DNA of 7,671 nucleotides from Nitrospina sp. GTDB taxonomy: Bacteria > Nitrospinota > Nitrospinia > Nitrospinales > Nitrospinaceae. Below, one piece after another: positions 1 to 6,411 of the stretch. Below the pieces are notes generated by a model. The model had not been told where the DNA came from. It made no database searches and was given only the letters and a program-made list of their open reading frames with translations. Within the stretch, counting starts at the first letter, position 1. Every line of letters begins with the position of its first letter. Both the position numbers and the translations under genes were made by a program. Where the stretch lies: positions 1 through 7,671 of the forward strand of contig SMVS01000063.1 of the NCBI GenBank assembly GCA_004357435.1, written 5' to 3'.

Positions 1-52
1 GGGGGGATTGTGCTAATTTCGCCTGTCTTTGGCACAGCGTTGGAGGCTATAA

Positions 53-125
<73 letters not shown>

Positions 126-171
126 CTCCTGCGCGGAGGGCAGGTTTGCTCACAACGCGCCACGTTTTCTG

Positions 172-196
172 GGGTTCAGACTTCTTTCTTGAACCC
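172..196 (+). terminator. Possible weak hairpin downstream of tRNA-Phe
   Basis: GGGTTCA (172-178) can pair perfectly with TGAACCC (190-196) around an 11-base loop. It is followed by pyrimidine-rich DNA with a TTTTT only about 15 bases later (211-215). It could end the tRNA transcript, but the T-run is not adjacent, so this is a weak call. Confidence 0.25.
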
Positions 197-217
197 TCCT
201 TCCTAACCTCTTTTTCG

Positions 218-335
218 CCTTCAGGTGAAGCCTGGCTCCCTGCGGGAGAGGCGATCAGCCAAACTCCGGTTTCATGTCCCAAAATTGTTGAGTGCGGGAA
301 GAGTCTGACCATTTTGCCCGGGCCTTGCCCGGTTA
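218..335 (+). repeat. Tandem ~118-bp hairpin-rich repeat, copy 1
   Basis: This unit is repeated directly next to itself with a start-to-start distance of 118 bases. The first ~80 bases of the two copies differ at only about four positions. Each unit begins CCTTCAGGTGAA and has three small inverted repeats: CTTCA/TGAAG at its start, CTCCC-TGC-GGGAG (236-248 here) and CCGGGC-CTT-GCCCGG (318-332 here). It has no coding sense that I recognise. A related right-hand half lies at 5440-5498, and a more diverged relative lies at 6161-6260. Confidence 0.85.
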
Positions 336-449
336 CCTTCAGGTGAAACCTGGCTCCCTGCGGGAGAGGCGATCAGCCAAACTCCGGTTTCATGTCCCGA
401 AATTTTTGAGTGCGAGAAGAACCATTTAGCCCCGGGCCTTGCCCCGTTG
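336..449 (+). repeat. Tandem hairpin-rich repeat, copy 2
   Basis: This is the second copy of the unit starting at 218. Its left 80 bases are almost identical to copy 1, including CTCCC-TGC-GGGAG at 354-366. Its right part is shortened by a few bases, and one arm of the terminal hairpin is altered (CCGGGC-CTT-GCCCCG, 432-446), leaving one mismatch. The higher divergence at the right end suggests either decay there or a separate insertion history. Confidence 0.8.
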
Positions 450-470
450 CTTCCAGGTGCAGGCTGGCCG
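450..470 (+). repeat. Degenerate start of a third repeat copy
   Basis: CTTCCAGGTGCAGGCTGG (450-467) resembles the unit start CTTCAGGTGAAGCCTGG at the position where a third tandem copy would begin. The similarity is lost after about 20 bases, so only a remnant remains. Confidence 0.45.
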
Positions 471-482
471 TGGTCATTGCGC

Positions 483-502
483 TAAAAACCCGCCGCCGGG
501 TT
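483..502 (-). terminator. Possible rho-independent terminator on the minus strand
   Basis: AACCCG (487-492) and CGGGTT (497-502) form a 6-bp GC-rich stem with a 4-base loop. Read on the minus strand, the stem runs straight into TTTTT (complement of 483-488), the classic terminator layout. No minus-strand gene lies upstream of it on that strand, so it may be a relic, or it may block antisense transcription toward the tRNA. The rest of 503-641 contains AT-rich leader DNA for the next gene, with no promoter I can call confidently. Confidence 0.35.
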
Positions 503-641
503 CCTCGAAATTATTCTGCCCTCATAATCAAAATATCTGTAAACTTATAGCGTTCCATACGACCAAGTCTGCAAGTAAAATAGAAGCAGGCCCGAACCTT
601 CTTGAGAATGAGTGAGTGGGTTTCACTGTGGGAGATGAGCG

Positions 642-1772
642 ATGACTAAAAATAAAACAGCTTCCTTGATTATTATTAGTTTATTTATATTGGCGTTGGC
701 CGGTTATAACGCCTTCGCGACCAATGAAAAACCGGGTTTTCAACACCAAGACCGGGCTGTGACTAATATCAAGCTGGCGACATTTGCCGGCGGATGTTTT
801 TGGTGCATGGAGCCGCCTTTTGAAAAACTGGCTGGAGTCCAAAAAGTTATTTCGGGCTACACCGGTGGGAATAAGAAAAATCCAACCTACAAAGCGGTGG
901 CGCGCGGCCTGACCAAGCACGTTGAAGCGGTTCAAGTTCATTACGATCCGGCGCGGATTTCCTATCAGGATTTACTGCAGGTTTTCTGGCGAAGTATTGA
1001 CCCGACGGATAATGCCGGGCAATTTGTAGATCGCGGGACTCAGTATGCCGCCGGGATTTTTGTTCACGATGAAGAGCAAAACAGATTGGCCCGCGAATCC
1101 AAAATGGCTCTTGCAGAGAGCCGGCGCTTCAATAAAAAAATTGTGACTCCAATCATCCAGGCCAAAGAGTTTTATCCGGCGGAAGAATATCACCAGGACT
1201 TTTACAGGAAAAGTCCGGTTCATTATAAAACGTATCGCTATGGATCGGGTCGCGATCAATTTATCGATAAAGCATGGGGGGAAGAAAGAAATTACCAGCC
1301 CATGAAAGTTTCCATGGTGGCCGGTGAAAAATTTTCCAAGCCCTCCGATGAGAAACTCAAAGAAAGATTGACGGCGCTTCAATACCAAGTGACTCAGGAA
1401 AATGGCACGGAGCGGCCGTACAATAATAAATATTGGAACAATAAAAAATCGGGAATCTATGTGGACATTGTTTCCGGCGAACCTTTGTTCAGTTCTTTGG
1501 ACAAGTATAAATCAGGTACGGGGTGGCCGTCTTTCACCCGGCCTCTGGTCGCCAGGAACATAGTCAGCCGTTCCGATGTCAGCTTCTTTGTGGAAAGAAC
1601 GGAGTTGCGATCGGCGCGGGCGGACTCTCACCTGGGACATCTGTTTGATGACGGTCCGGCGCCGACGGGGTTGCGCTATTGCATCAACTCGGCGGCGTTG
1701 AAATTTGTTTCCGCGGATAAACTTAAAGCAGAGGGATACGCGGAATACGTTTCTCTGTTTTCCAAGAACTGA
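642..1772 (+). CDS. msrAB: Exported bifunctional methionine sulfoxide reductase MsrA-MsrB
   Basis: This 376-residue protein reduces both the S and R forms of methionine sulfoxide, repairing oxidised proteins. Residues 1-26 look like a Sec signal peptide (KNK, hydrophobic core, cleavage after AFA26), so it should act in the periplasm. The MsrA domain (about 45-205) has GCFWC at 51-55 with catalytic Cys52, SGYTGG at 71-76, Glu95 and EEYHQDFY at 181-188. The MsrB domain (about 233-370) has SGTGWPSF (291-298), ADSHLGHLF (327-335) and RYCINSAALKF (345-355) with catalytic Cys347. The two CxxC zinc motifs of many MsrB proteins are absent, and the RTELRSARADSH context resembles that in Neisseria PilB. 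Only three cysteines exist in the whole protein (52, 55, 347), so MsrB lacks a resolving Cys. There is no thioredoxin domain. GGGAG (630-634) lies 7 bases before the ATG and supports the start. The next gene follows after 60 bases in the same direction. Confidence 0.96.
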   Translation: MTKNKTASLIIISLFILALAGYNAFATNEKPGFQHQDRAVTNIKLATFAGGCFWCMEPPFEKLAGVQKVISGYTGGNKKNPTYKAVARGLTKHVEAVQVHYDPARISYQDLLQVFWRSIDPTDNAGQFVDRGTQYAAGIFVHDEEQNRLARESKMALAESRRFNKKIVTPIIQAKEFYPAEEYHQDFYRKSPVHYKTYRYGSGRDQFIDKAWGEERNYQPMKVSMVAGEKFSKPSDEKLKERLTALQYQVTQENGTERPYNNKYWNNKKSGIYVDIVSGEPLFSSLDKYKSGTGWPSFTRPLVARNIVSRSDVSFFVERTELRSARADSHLGHLFDDGPAPTGLRYCINSAALKFVSADKLKAEGYAEYVSLFSKN

Positions 1773-1832
1773 GCCAGACATCTCAAGGGTGTGGTGCGCT
1801 CACCGTAAATCCATAAGAGATAAGGGAAAGAT

Positions 1833-3977
1833 ATGAAAATGGGGAAAAAAAGTATTGTGCTTTTTGTGATCGCGGGTTGCTTGTGGGCCTTTTTTCACTT
1901 CGACCTCAGCCAATACTTGACTCTGGAGTATTTGAAAGGCAAGCAGGCCGATTTCTCTGTTTATTATGAAGAGAATGCCGTGTTGGCCATTGGCGCCTAC
2001 AGCCTCATTTATATAATTTCAACCGGCTTGTCCCTGCCCGGAGCCGCGCTCCTCACCTTGCTGGGCGGGGCTTTGTTCGGGTTGCTCGCGGGCACCATTA
2101 TCGTTTCCTTTGCCAGCACCCTGGGGGCCACGCTGGCTTTCACCGTTTCACGATTGTTGCTTCGCGATTGGGTTCAAAATAAATTTGGGAGCTATCTCAA
2201 ATCTTTCAATGACGGCATCAAAAAAGATGGCGGATTTTATCTTTTTACGTTGAGGTTGATCCCCGCTTTCCCATTTTTCGTGATCAATCTGGTGATGGGG
2301 CTGACTCCCATGAAGACCTTGCAGTTCTTCCTGGTGAGCCAGGCGGGAATGCTGGCCGGCACCATCGTATTCGTGAATGCCGGAACCCAGCTCGCGCAAA
2401 TCGAATCCCTGACTGGCATCCTCTCGCTGGAGCTTATTTTTTCCTTTATTTTGCTCGGACTGTTTCCGCTCATAGCTAAAAAATCATTGGGCATTTATAA
2501 AGGAAGAAAAATTTTGAGCAGGTTCAAAAAACCCAAGGTATTCGACTACAACATGGTGGTGATCGGCGCCGGGTCGGCCGGGTTGGTGACCAGCTACATC
2601 GGCGCGGCCACCAAGGGGAAAGTCGTCTTGATAGAAAAACATAAAATGGGCGGAGATTGCCTGAACACCGGATGCGTGCCCAGCAAAGCTCTCATTCGTT
2701 CCGCCAAATTCATGACAGACTTGAAAAATTGTAAAAGTCTTGGCATAAAAAATGTCCAGGTCGAATACGAATTTTCGGATGTGATGGAGCGCGTTCAGCG
2801 GGTGATCAAAACCGTCGAGCCTCACGATTCGATTGAACGGTACACGAAGCTGGGCGTGCAATGTGAAACCGGCGAGGCCAGGATCATTTCTCCTTATGAG
2901 GTGCAGGTGAACGGCAAGGTGCTCACCACCCGGAATATTGTGATCGCCACGGGCGCCCGCCCTTTCGTTCCGCCGATTGAGGGCGTTGACGAGGTGGACA
3001 CTCTGACCTCCGACACGGTTTGGGGACTGCGTGAGCGGCCTGAAAATTTGCTGGTGCTGGGCGGCGGGCCGATCGGCTCCGAACTCACTCAGGCTTTTTC
3101 CCGGCTGGGATGCCAGGTGACGCAAGTCGAACAGCTGGACCAACTCCTGTCAAGAGAAGATCCGGAGATATCGCAAATGGTTTTGGAAAGTTTCGGAAGG
3201 GATGGCATCAACGTCCTGCTGGGACACACGGCCAAAAAATTCTTCAAGCGGGATGGCAAGAATTTTCTGGAATGTGAACATCAAGGCCAGCGCATAGAGA
3301 TTGGGTTTGACAAGGTTCTGCTGGCGATCGGCAGGAAGGCCAACACCACCGGCTTTGGGTTGGAAGAACTGGGAGTGGAATTGACTCCCCGGGGAACCAT
3401 CCAGGTGGACGCATACATGCGCACCAATTTTCCCAATATCTATGCCTGCGGCGATGTGGCCGGTCCCTACCAATTCACGCACATGGCCGCTCATCAGGCG
3501 TGGTACTGCGCGGTCAACTCCCTCATCAGTCCGTTCTATGGTTTCAAGGTGGACTACGGCACGGTGCCCTGGTGCACCTACACCGACCCGGAAGTGGCGC
3601 GCTGTGGACTGAACGAGCTGGAAGCCAAAGAGCAGGGCATCCCCTATGAAATCACCACCTATCCCATTGACGATCTCGACCGGGCCATCACCGATGAGGC
3701 CGCCTATGGCGTGGTCAAAGTCCTGACCGTGCCGGACAAGGATAAAATTTTAGGAGTCACCATCGTCGGGCTTCACGCCGGAGATATTATTGCCGAGTAC
3801 GTGGCCGCCATGAAACACGGATTCGGGATGAATAAAATTTTGAGTACCATTCACATCTATCCCACGTTGGCCGAATCCAACAAGTACGCCGCGGGTAATT
3901 GGAAAAGAAATCATGTGACGGAGAAAACCCTGGCCTGGGGGGAGCGCATCAATCGCTGGCGCAGAGCCTATATTTGA
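1833..3977 (+). CDS. TVP38/TMEM64 (VTT) membrane domain fused to FAD-dependent disulfide oxidoreductase
   Basis: This 714-residue fusion is a recognised architecture. Residues 1-225 are a polytopic TVP38/TMEM64 (DedA-superfamily) domain, with a glycine-rich segment near 68-90 (ALLTLLGGALFG), RLIPAFPFFVINLVMG at 141-156 and a last helix near 198-217. Residues 236-700 are a class I pyridine nucleotide-disulfide oxidoreductase: FAD-binding GAGSAG (245-250), redox pair GGDCLNTGC with Cys276 and Cys281, NAD(P)-binding GGGPIG (410-415), second FAD motif ACGDVAG (538-544), and a C-terminal dimerisation domain from about 575. It resembles dihydrolipoamide dehydrogenase and mercuric reductase. However, it lacks the MerA C-terminal Cys-Cys pair and any N-terminal heavy-metal domain, and the lipoamide-dehydrogenase base in HPTxxE is Tyr676 here (YPTLAE). 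Its substrate is therefore unknown. It probably sits in the inner membrane with the flavin domain in the cytoplasm. AAGGGA at 1822-1827 precedes the chosen ATG; the ATG two codons later (1839) is also possible. Likely cotranscribed with msrAB. Confidence 0.94.
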   Translation: MKMGKKSIVLFVIAGCLWAFFHFDLSQYLTLEYLKGKQADFSVYYEENAVLAIGAYSLIYIISTGLSLPGAALLTLLGGALFGLLAGTIIVSFASTLGATLAFTVSRLLLRDWVQNKFGSYLKSFNDGIKKDGGFYLFTLRLIPAFPFFVINLVMGLTPMKTLQFFLVSQAGMLAGTIVFVNAGTQLAQIESLTGILSLELIFSFILLGLFPLIAKKSLGIYKGRKILSRFKKPKVFDYNMVVIGAGSAGLVTSYIGAATKGKVVLIEKHKMGGDCLNTGCVPSKALIRSAKFMTDLKNCKSLGIKNVQVEYEFSDVMERVQRVIKTVEPHDSIERYTKLGVQCETGEARIISPYEVQVNGKVLTTRNIVIATGARPFVPPIEGVDEVDTLTSDTVWGLRERPENLLVLGGGPIGSELTQAFSRLGCQVTQVEQLDQLLSREDPEISQMVLESFGRDGINVLLGHTAKKFFKRDGKNFLECEHQGQRIEIGFDKVLLAIGRKANTTGFGLEELGVELTPRGTIQVDAYMRTNFPNIYACGDVAGPYQFTHMAAHQAWYCAVNSLISPFYGFKVDYGTVPWCTYTDPEVARCGLNELEAKEQGIPYEITTYPIDDLDRAITDEAAYGVVKVLTVPDKDKILGVTIVGLHAGDIIAEYVAAMKHGFGMNKILSTIHIYPTLAESNKYAAGNWKRNHVTEKTLAWGERINRWRRAYI

Positions 3978-4002
3978 TCCGTCCGGATGAGCCCGCTCTT
4001 TT

Positions 4003-4533
4003 TCAGGAGTGCTGGGTTTGGGTTTGCGAGCCGATGCGGTCCATCACCGCGAACAGGACGCCGCTCAGGACAAACGCCATGTGGATGATCACTTTCCACA
4101 TGTACATGTCGGCATTGACTTCAGTCGTTTCAGCCGAAATCGTCATGAAAGTTTTCAGCAGGTCGATCGCGGATATCGCGACGATAGCGCCAATGACTTT
4201 CAGTTTCAGCCCGCCAAAATCCACTTTCCCCATCCAGTCCGGCCGGTCCTCATGATCGGCCACATCAATTTTAGAAACAAATATCTCGTAGCCCGAAAAA
4301 ATAATCATCAGCAGTAACGATCCGACCAGCGCCATATCGACCAGTGCCAGTATGCCGATGATCACATCGCTTTCGGAAGCCGACACAACGTGGACCGCCA
4401 AATGAATCAGCTCCTGCGCGAATTTTACAAACAGCAGAGCGATACCGCCCACCAATCCCAGGAAGAATGGCGCCAGCAACCAGCGGCTGTTGAAGATGAC
4501 TTTTTCCAAACCGTGTTCGATTTTTTTCAGCAT
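4003..4533 (-). CDS. yqhA: UPF0114 / YqhA family inner-membrane protein
   Basis: This 176-residue protein is clearly of the UPF0114 (YqhA, TIGR00645) family and matches the usual length. Family-typical blocks are SRWLLAP (16-22), LVDMALVGSLLLM (64-76), FSGYEIFVS (79-87), KVIGAIVAISAIDLLK (112-127) and WKVIIHMAFVLSG (146-158). Four hydrophobic segments are visible: about 18-37, 57-79, 112-128 and 147-165. The biochemical role of the family is not established. AAAGGA (complement of 4541-4546) lies 7 bases before the ATG and supports this start. It converges on the VTT-flavoenzyme gene with only 25 bases between the stop codons. It lies 93 bases downstream of the DUF2182 gene on the same strand, so it may be read through from there or use its own promoter in the AT-rich gap. 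Confidence 0.95.
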   Translation of the reverse strand: MLKKIEHGLEKVIFNSRWLLAPFFLGLVGGIALLFVKFAQELIHLAVHVVSASESDVIIGILALVDMALVGSLLLMIIFSGYEIFVSKIDVADHEDRPDWMGKVDFGGLKLKVIGAIVAISAIDLLKTFMTISAETTEVNADMYMWKVIIHMAFVLSGVLFAVMDRIGSQTQTQHS

Positions 4534-4626
4534 GAAAGGGTCCTTTATATTTATAAATCCATAAATGCGCGCGACAGTTGTACCATAACTCAGGTGAGAG
4601 TTTCTACGATTCTATCCCCAGGCCGA

Positions 4627-5505
4627 TCACATGAAGGCGATTACTCCTCCGGCGGCAATCATCAGCAGGCCCGTTACGCGGCCCCCGGCCTGTCCCAGCG
4701 GCAGAACTTTTTCGAGTAGAACGAACAGCGTGATGGTGGCGATCCACAACAGGTTCATCACGCCACCGACGAACAACAGGCCCATCAACACCCAGCAACA
4801 GCCCAGGCAATACGCTCCGTGCGCCAGTCCCATCCGGAACGCGCCGCCCACGCCCGAACGCCAATAACGGGCGATGAATTCCACCGGCGAGCGGCATTGG
4901 CGAAGACACTGATCCTTGATCGGCAGCCATTGATAAATTCCAGCAGAGATCAGGAGACCCGCGCCCAGCCCAACGCTCTTTGAAACCATCATCGGTGACA
5001 AGAGGGCGGCGCGTTCCAGTCCCCACTGCGCGGTGGTCGCCAGCAGGCTGAACCCAATCCACATGGCGAGGTAGCCGCTGACGAAGGCGCTAACAGGCGC
5101 GGTGGGTGTGCCCTGGCCGGCGGATTTGCGAACGACAGCGGCGAAGATTAAAACGGTAGGGGCGACCGAAGGGAGCATCATGCCGATCATCATCATCGCC
5201 CACATGAGGAACATCATCACAAAATATCCGGCGGTCCAGAGGCGCAACTGCATGGCGGCCATGCCCGGCATCTCCAGCGTCCACAGGTACAGCCAGGCCA
5301 GCAGGGTGATGCCGGTCAGCGCACCGATGACGGCGAGCCAATCGCGGCGCGGCAATGCACGGGTGGGCGCCTGCCAGAGTGATGCCGGCTCCTTGGCAGG
5401 GGAGGCAGATGGCTGATGTTTTGGTGGTATGTTCAACAATTGTAGAGTGCAAGCAGAGTGTGACCCCGTTAGCTCCGGGCCTTGCCCGGCGCTAGCGGAT
5501 GACAC
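4627..5505 (-). CDS. DUF2182 family predicted metal-binding integral membrane protein
   Basis: This 292-residue frame matches DUF2182 (COG5486). The diagnostic motifs are a Met-rich helix, MWAMMMIGMMLPS (101-113), and GAYCLGCCWVLM (230-241), both typical of the family. KDQCLRQCRSP (197-207) adds two more cysteines. Hydrophobic helices lie near 57-76, 93-124, 137-158, 178-192, 231-253, 255-268 and 276-292. Family members are described only as predicted metal-binding membrane proteins; as I recall, one has been linked to copper delivery. The start is uncertain: the earliest is a GTG at 5505 that overlaps the DUF1326 stop, with AGGA only 2 bases before it. No ATG occurs before residue 79, and TTG codons at 5439 and 5436 lack a ribosome site. 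About 25 N-terminal codons would lie in repeat-derived hairpin DNA, and the residues before about 50 look unstructured, so the true start may be further downstream. Translation is probably coupled to DUF1326. Confidence 0.88.
   Translation of the reverse strand: MSSASAGQGPELTGSHSACTLQLLNIPPKHQPSASPAKEPASLWQAPTRALPRRDWLAVIGALTGITLLAWLYLWTLEMPGMAAMQLRLWTAGYFVMMFLMWAMMMIGMMLPSVAPTVLIFAAVVRKSAGQGTPTAPVSAFVSGYLAMWIGFSLLATTAQWGLERAALLSPMMVSKSVGLGAGLLISAGIYQWLPIKDQCLRQCRSPVEFIARYWRSGVGGAFRMGLAHGAYCLGCCWVLMGLLFVGGVMNLLWIATITLFVLLEKVLPLGQAGGRVTGLLMIAAGGVIAFM
5440..5498. repeat. Repeat-family copy with strong hairpin at the DUF1326/DUF2182 junction
   Basis: The plus strand here (AATTGTAGAGTGC, then GAGTGTGACC, then CCGGGCCTTGCCCGG) follows the same order as the right half of the repeat beside the tRNA (AATTGTTGAGTGC, GAGTCTGACC, CCGGGCCTTGCCCGG at 283-332). 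The core stem CCGGGC/GCCCGG (5475-5480 with 5484-5489) extends, after one mismatch, by eight more pairs including one wobble (5466-5473 with 5491-5498). The hairpin covers the DUF1326 stop codon (5492-5494) and the possible GTG start region of DUF2182. In the minus-strand transcript it could slow ribosomes, mark a processing site or protect the upstream message. Confidence 0.7.
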
Positions 5506-6124
5506 CGTCCTGGTTCATATGCAGGATATTGAACTGGCCGTAACTGTCTTTCAGGTCCAGCTCAATGGCGGAAGTCACTTTAGTGTTGCCGGACCCCATC
5601 TCGGCGTAGGTGTACTCGAACCCTTCTGGCAGGTGAATCACTTTGCGGTCTTCCTCACCGCTGAACGGGTTGATCAACGGTTGGCCATTCGATTCCACCA
5701 GGCCGTCGATTTTGGTGTGGCCGCGGCGTGCGTCGACATCAATGCTCATTTCAATCGGCGCATAAATCGGATCGTGCACTTTGGACATGGTGCTGTTATA
5801 AACTTGAAATACCGTCGAGCCGGGAGCGGTCGATTCACCATGCGCGATCTTGCGCAGGGCTTCTCTCTGCTCCGGGTTGGCGCGTTCGTCGATGATGACC
5901 TGCTGTTGGCCGTTACCCTCCGCCACTTCGCCCGGCCATTTGAGGATCACCACGAAGGACAGGCCGTCGAGTTTGGTGTCGTTGAAATGGCCCTCCTCGA
6001 TCAGCACCTGGGCGATGCCCTCGCAGTGCCCGTGGGTGGAAGGCGAATTAAACTGGCACGGGCACCCGAAAGCGCAGTTGCAGTTGCCGAACTCTTTACC
6101 GCGAATCATCCATTGGTCCGCCAT
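5492..6124 (-). CDS. DUF1326 family Cys-rich protein
   Basis: This 210-residue protein carries the DUF1326 signature. Close to the N-terminus, GNCNCAFGCPCQF has Cys15, Cys17, Cys21 and Cys23, followed by HGHC with Cys34. This is a cluster well suited to binding a metal ion, though no ligand is proven for the family. Other family-like parts are FVVILKWPGEVAEGNG, near residues 58-73, and a C-terminal beta-rich region ending YGQFNILHMNQDGVIR. No signal peptide or membrane segment is visible, so it is probably cytoplasmic. The start is well supported: GGAGGA (complement of 6131-6136) sits 6 bases before the ATG. The frame stays open upstream to 6313, but that extension reads through repeat DNA and is not likely to be protein. 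It is the first gene of a pair with DUF2182, a commonly seen partnership, and is divergent from the cytochrome gene at 6412. Confidence 0.93.
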   Translation of the reverse strand: MADQWMIRGKEFGNCNCAFGCPCQFNSPSTHGHCEGIAQVLIEEGHFNDTKLDGLSFVVILKWPGEVAEGNGQQQVIIDERANPEQREALRKIAHGESTAPGSTVFQVYNSTMSKVHDPIYAPIEMSIDVDARRGHTKIDGLVESNGQPLINPFSGEEDRKVIHLPEGFEYTYAEMGSGNTKVTSAIELDLKDSYGQFNILHMNQDGVIR

Positions 6125-6160
6125 CACACATCCTCCATTTAAATTTTTTAGCGCCCTCTT

Positions 6161-6260
6161 GGTGAAGCCTGCCCTGAGCTTGCCGAAGGGAGGGCGGGGG
6201 CCGGGCAACGCCCGGAGGTAAATGAGCCTTTGCAGAGCACGAAACCTTTGAATTGATCCC
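6161..6260. repeat. REP-like inverted repeats in the DUF1326 leader
   Basis: Within the 287-base divergent gap between DUF1326 and the cytochrome gene lie three repeat elements. GGTGAAGCCTG (6161-6171) matches the start of the tRNA-side unit. CCCTGAGCTTGCCGAAGGG (6172-6190) is a near-palindrome resembling the REP-like CCTTCGACAAGCTCAGG element known from many bacterial genomes. CCGGGC-AAC-GCCCGG (6201-6215) is a hairpin nearly identical to the core of the other copies. On the minus strand, GTGCTCTGC and a GGCTCATTT stretch before the hairpin weakly recall the unit at 290-315. These elements would be transcribed as the DUF1326 5' leader if its promoter lies to their right. No confident promoter for either divergent gene can be picked out in 6261-6400. 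Confidence 0.6.
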
Positions 6261-6411
6261 GTACCTTCCCAAGAAGGAAGTGTATCAAACTTGAATCTGG
6301 AAGCAACGCGCAATAGTAGTTGTTTTGCATAGCCATGGTATATTGATAGGGATTGGGATTTTTGTGTAAGTAATGCGGTGAGTTTTTTCCAAATTCAGGT
6401 TAATGATATTT

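Noticed and set aside
146..346. 66-residue open frame on the plus strand after the tRNA
   Set aside because: It runs through repeat copy 1 and ends just inside copy 2; it has no ribosome site and no recognisable protein.
2484..3143. 219-residue open frame on the minus strand
   Set aside because: It is fully antisense to the flavoenzyme domain, whose motifs prove the plus-strand reading.
1833..3977. Annotation as mercuric reductase merA
   Set aside because: There is no N-terminal heavy-metal domain, no C-terminal Cys-Cys pair and no mer genes nearby; only the general oxidoreductase fold and redox Cys pair are shared.
5429..6142. 237-residue open frame on the plus strand
   Set aside because: It is antisense to DUF1326, which has family motifs and a good ribosome site; the frame reflects base composition only.
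6125..6313. N-terminal extension of DUF1326 up to 6313
   Set aside because: The extension translates the REP-like repeat (giving the typical GKLRAGFTKRA read-through) and lies upstream of an excellent ribosome site for the ATG at 6124.
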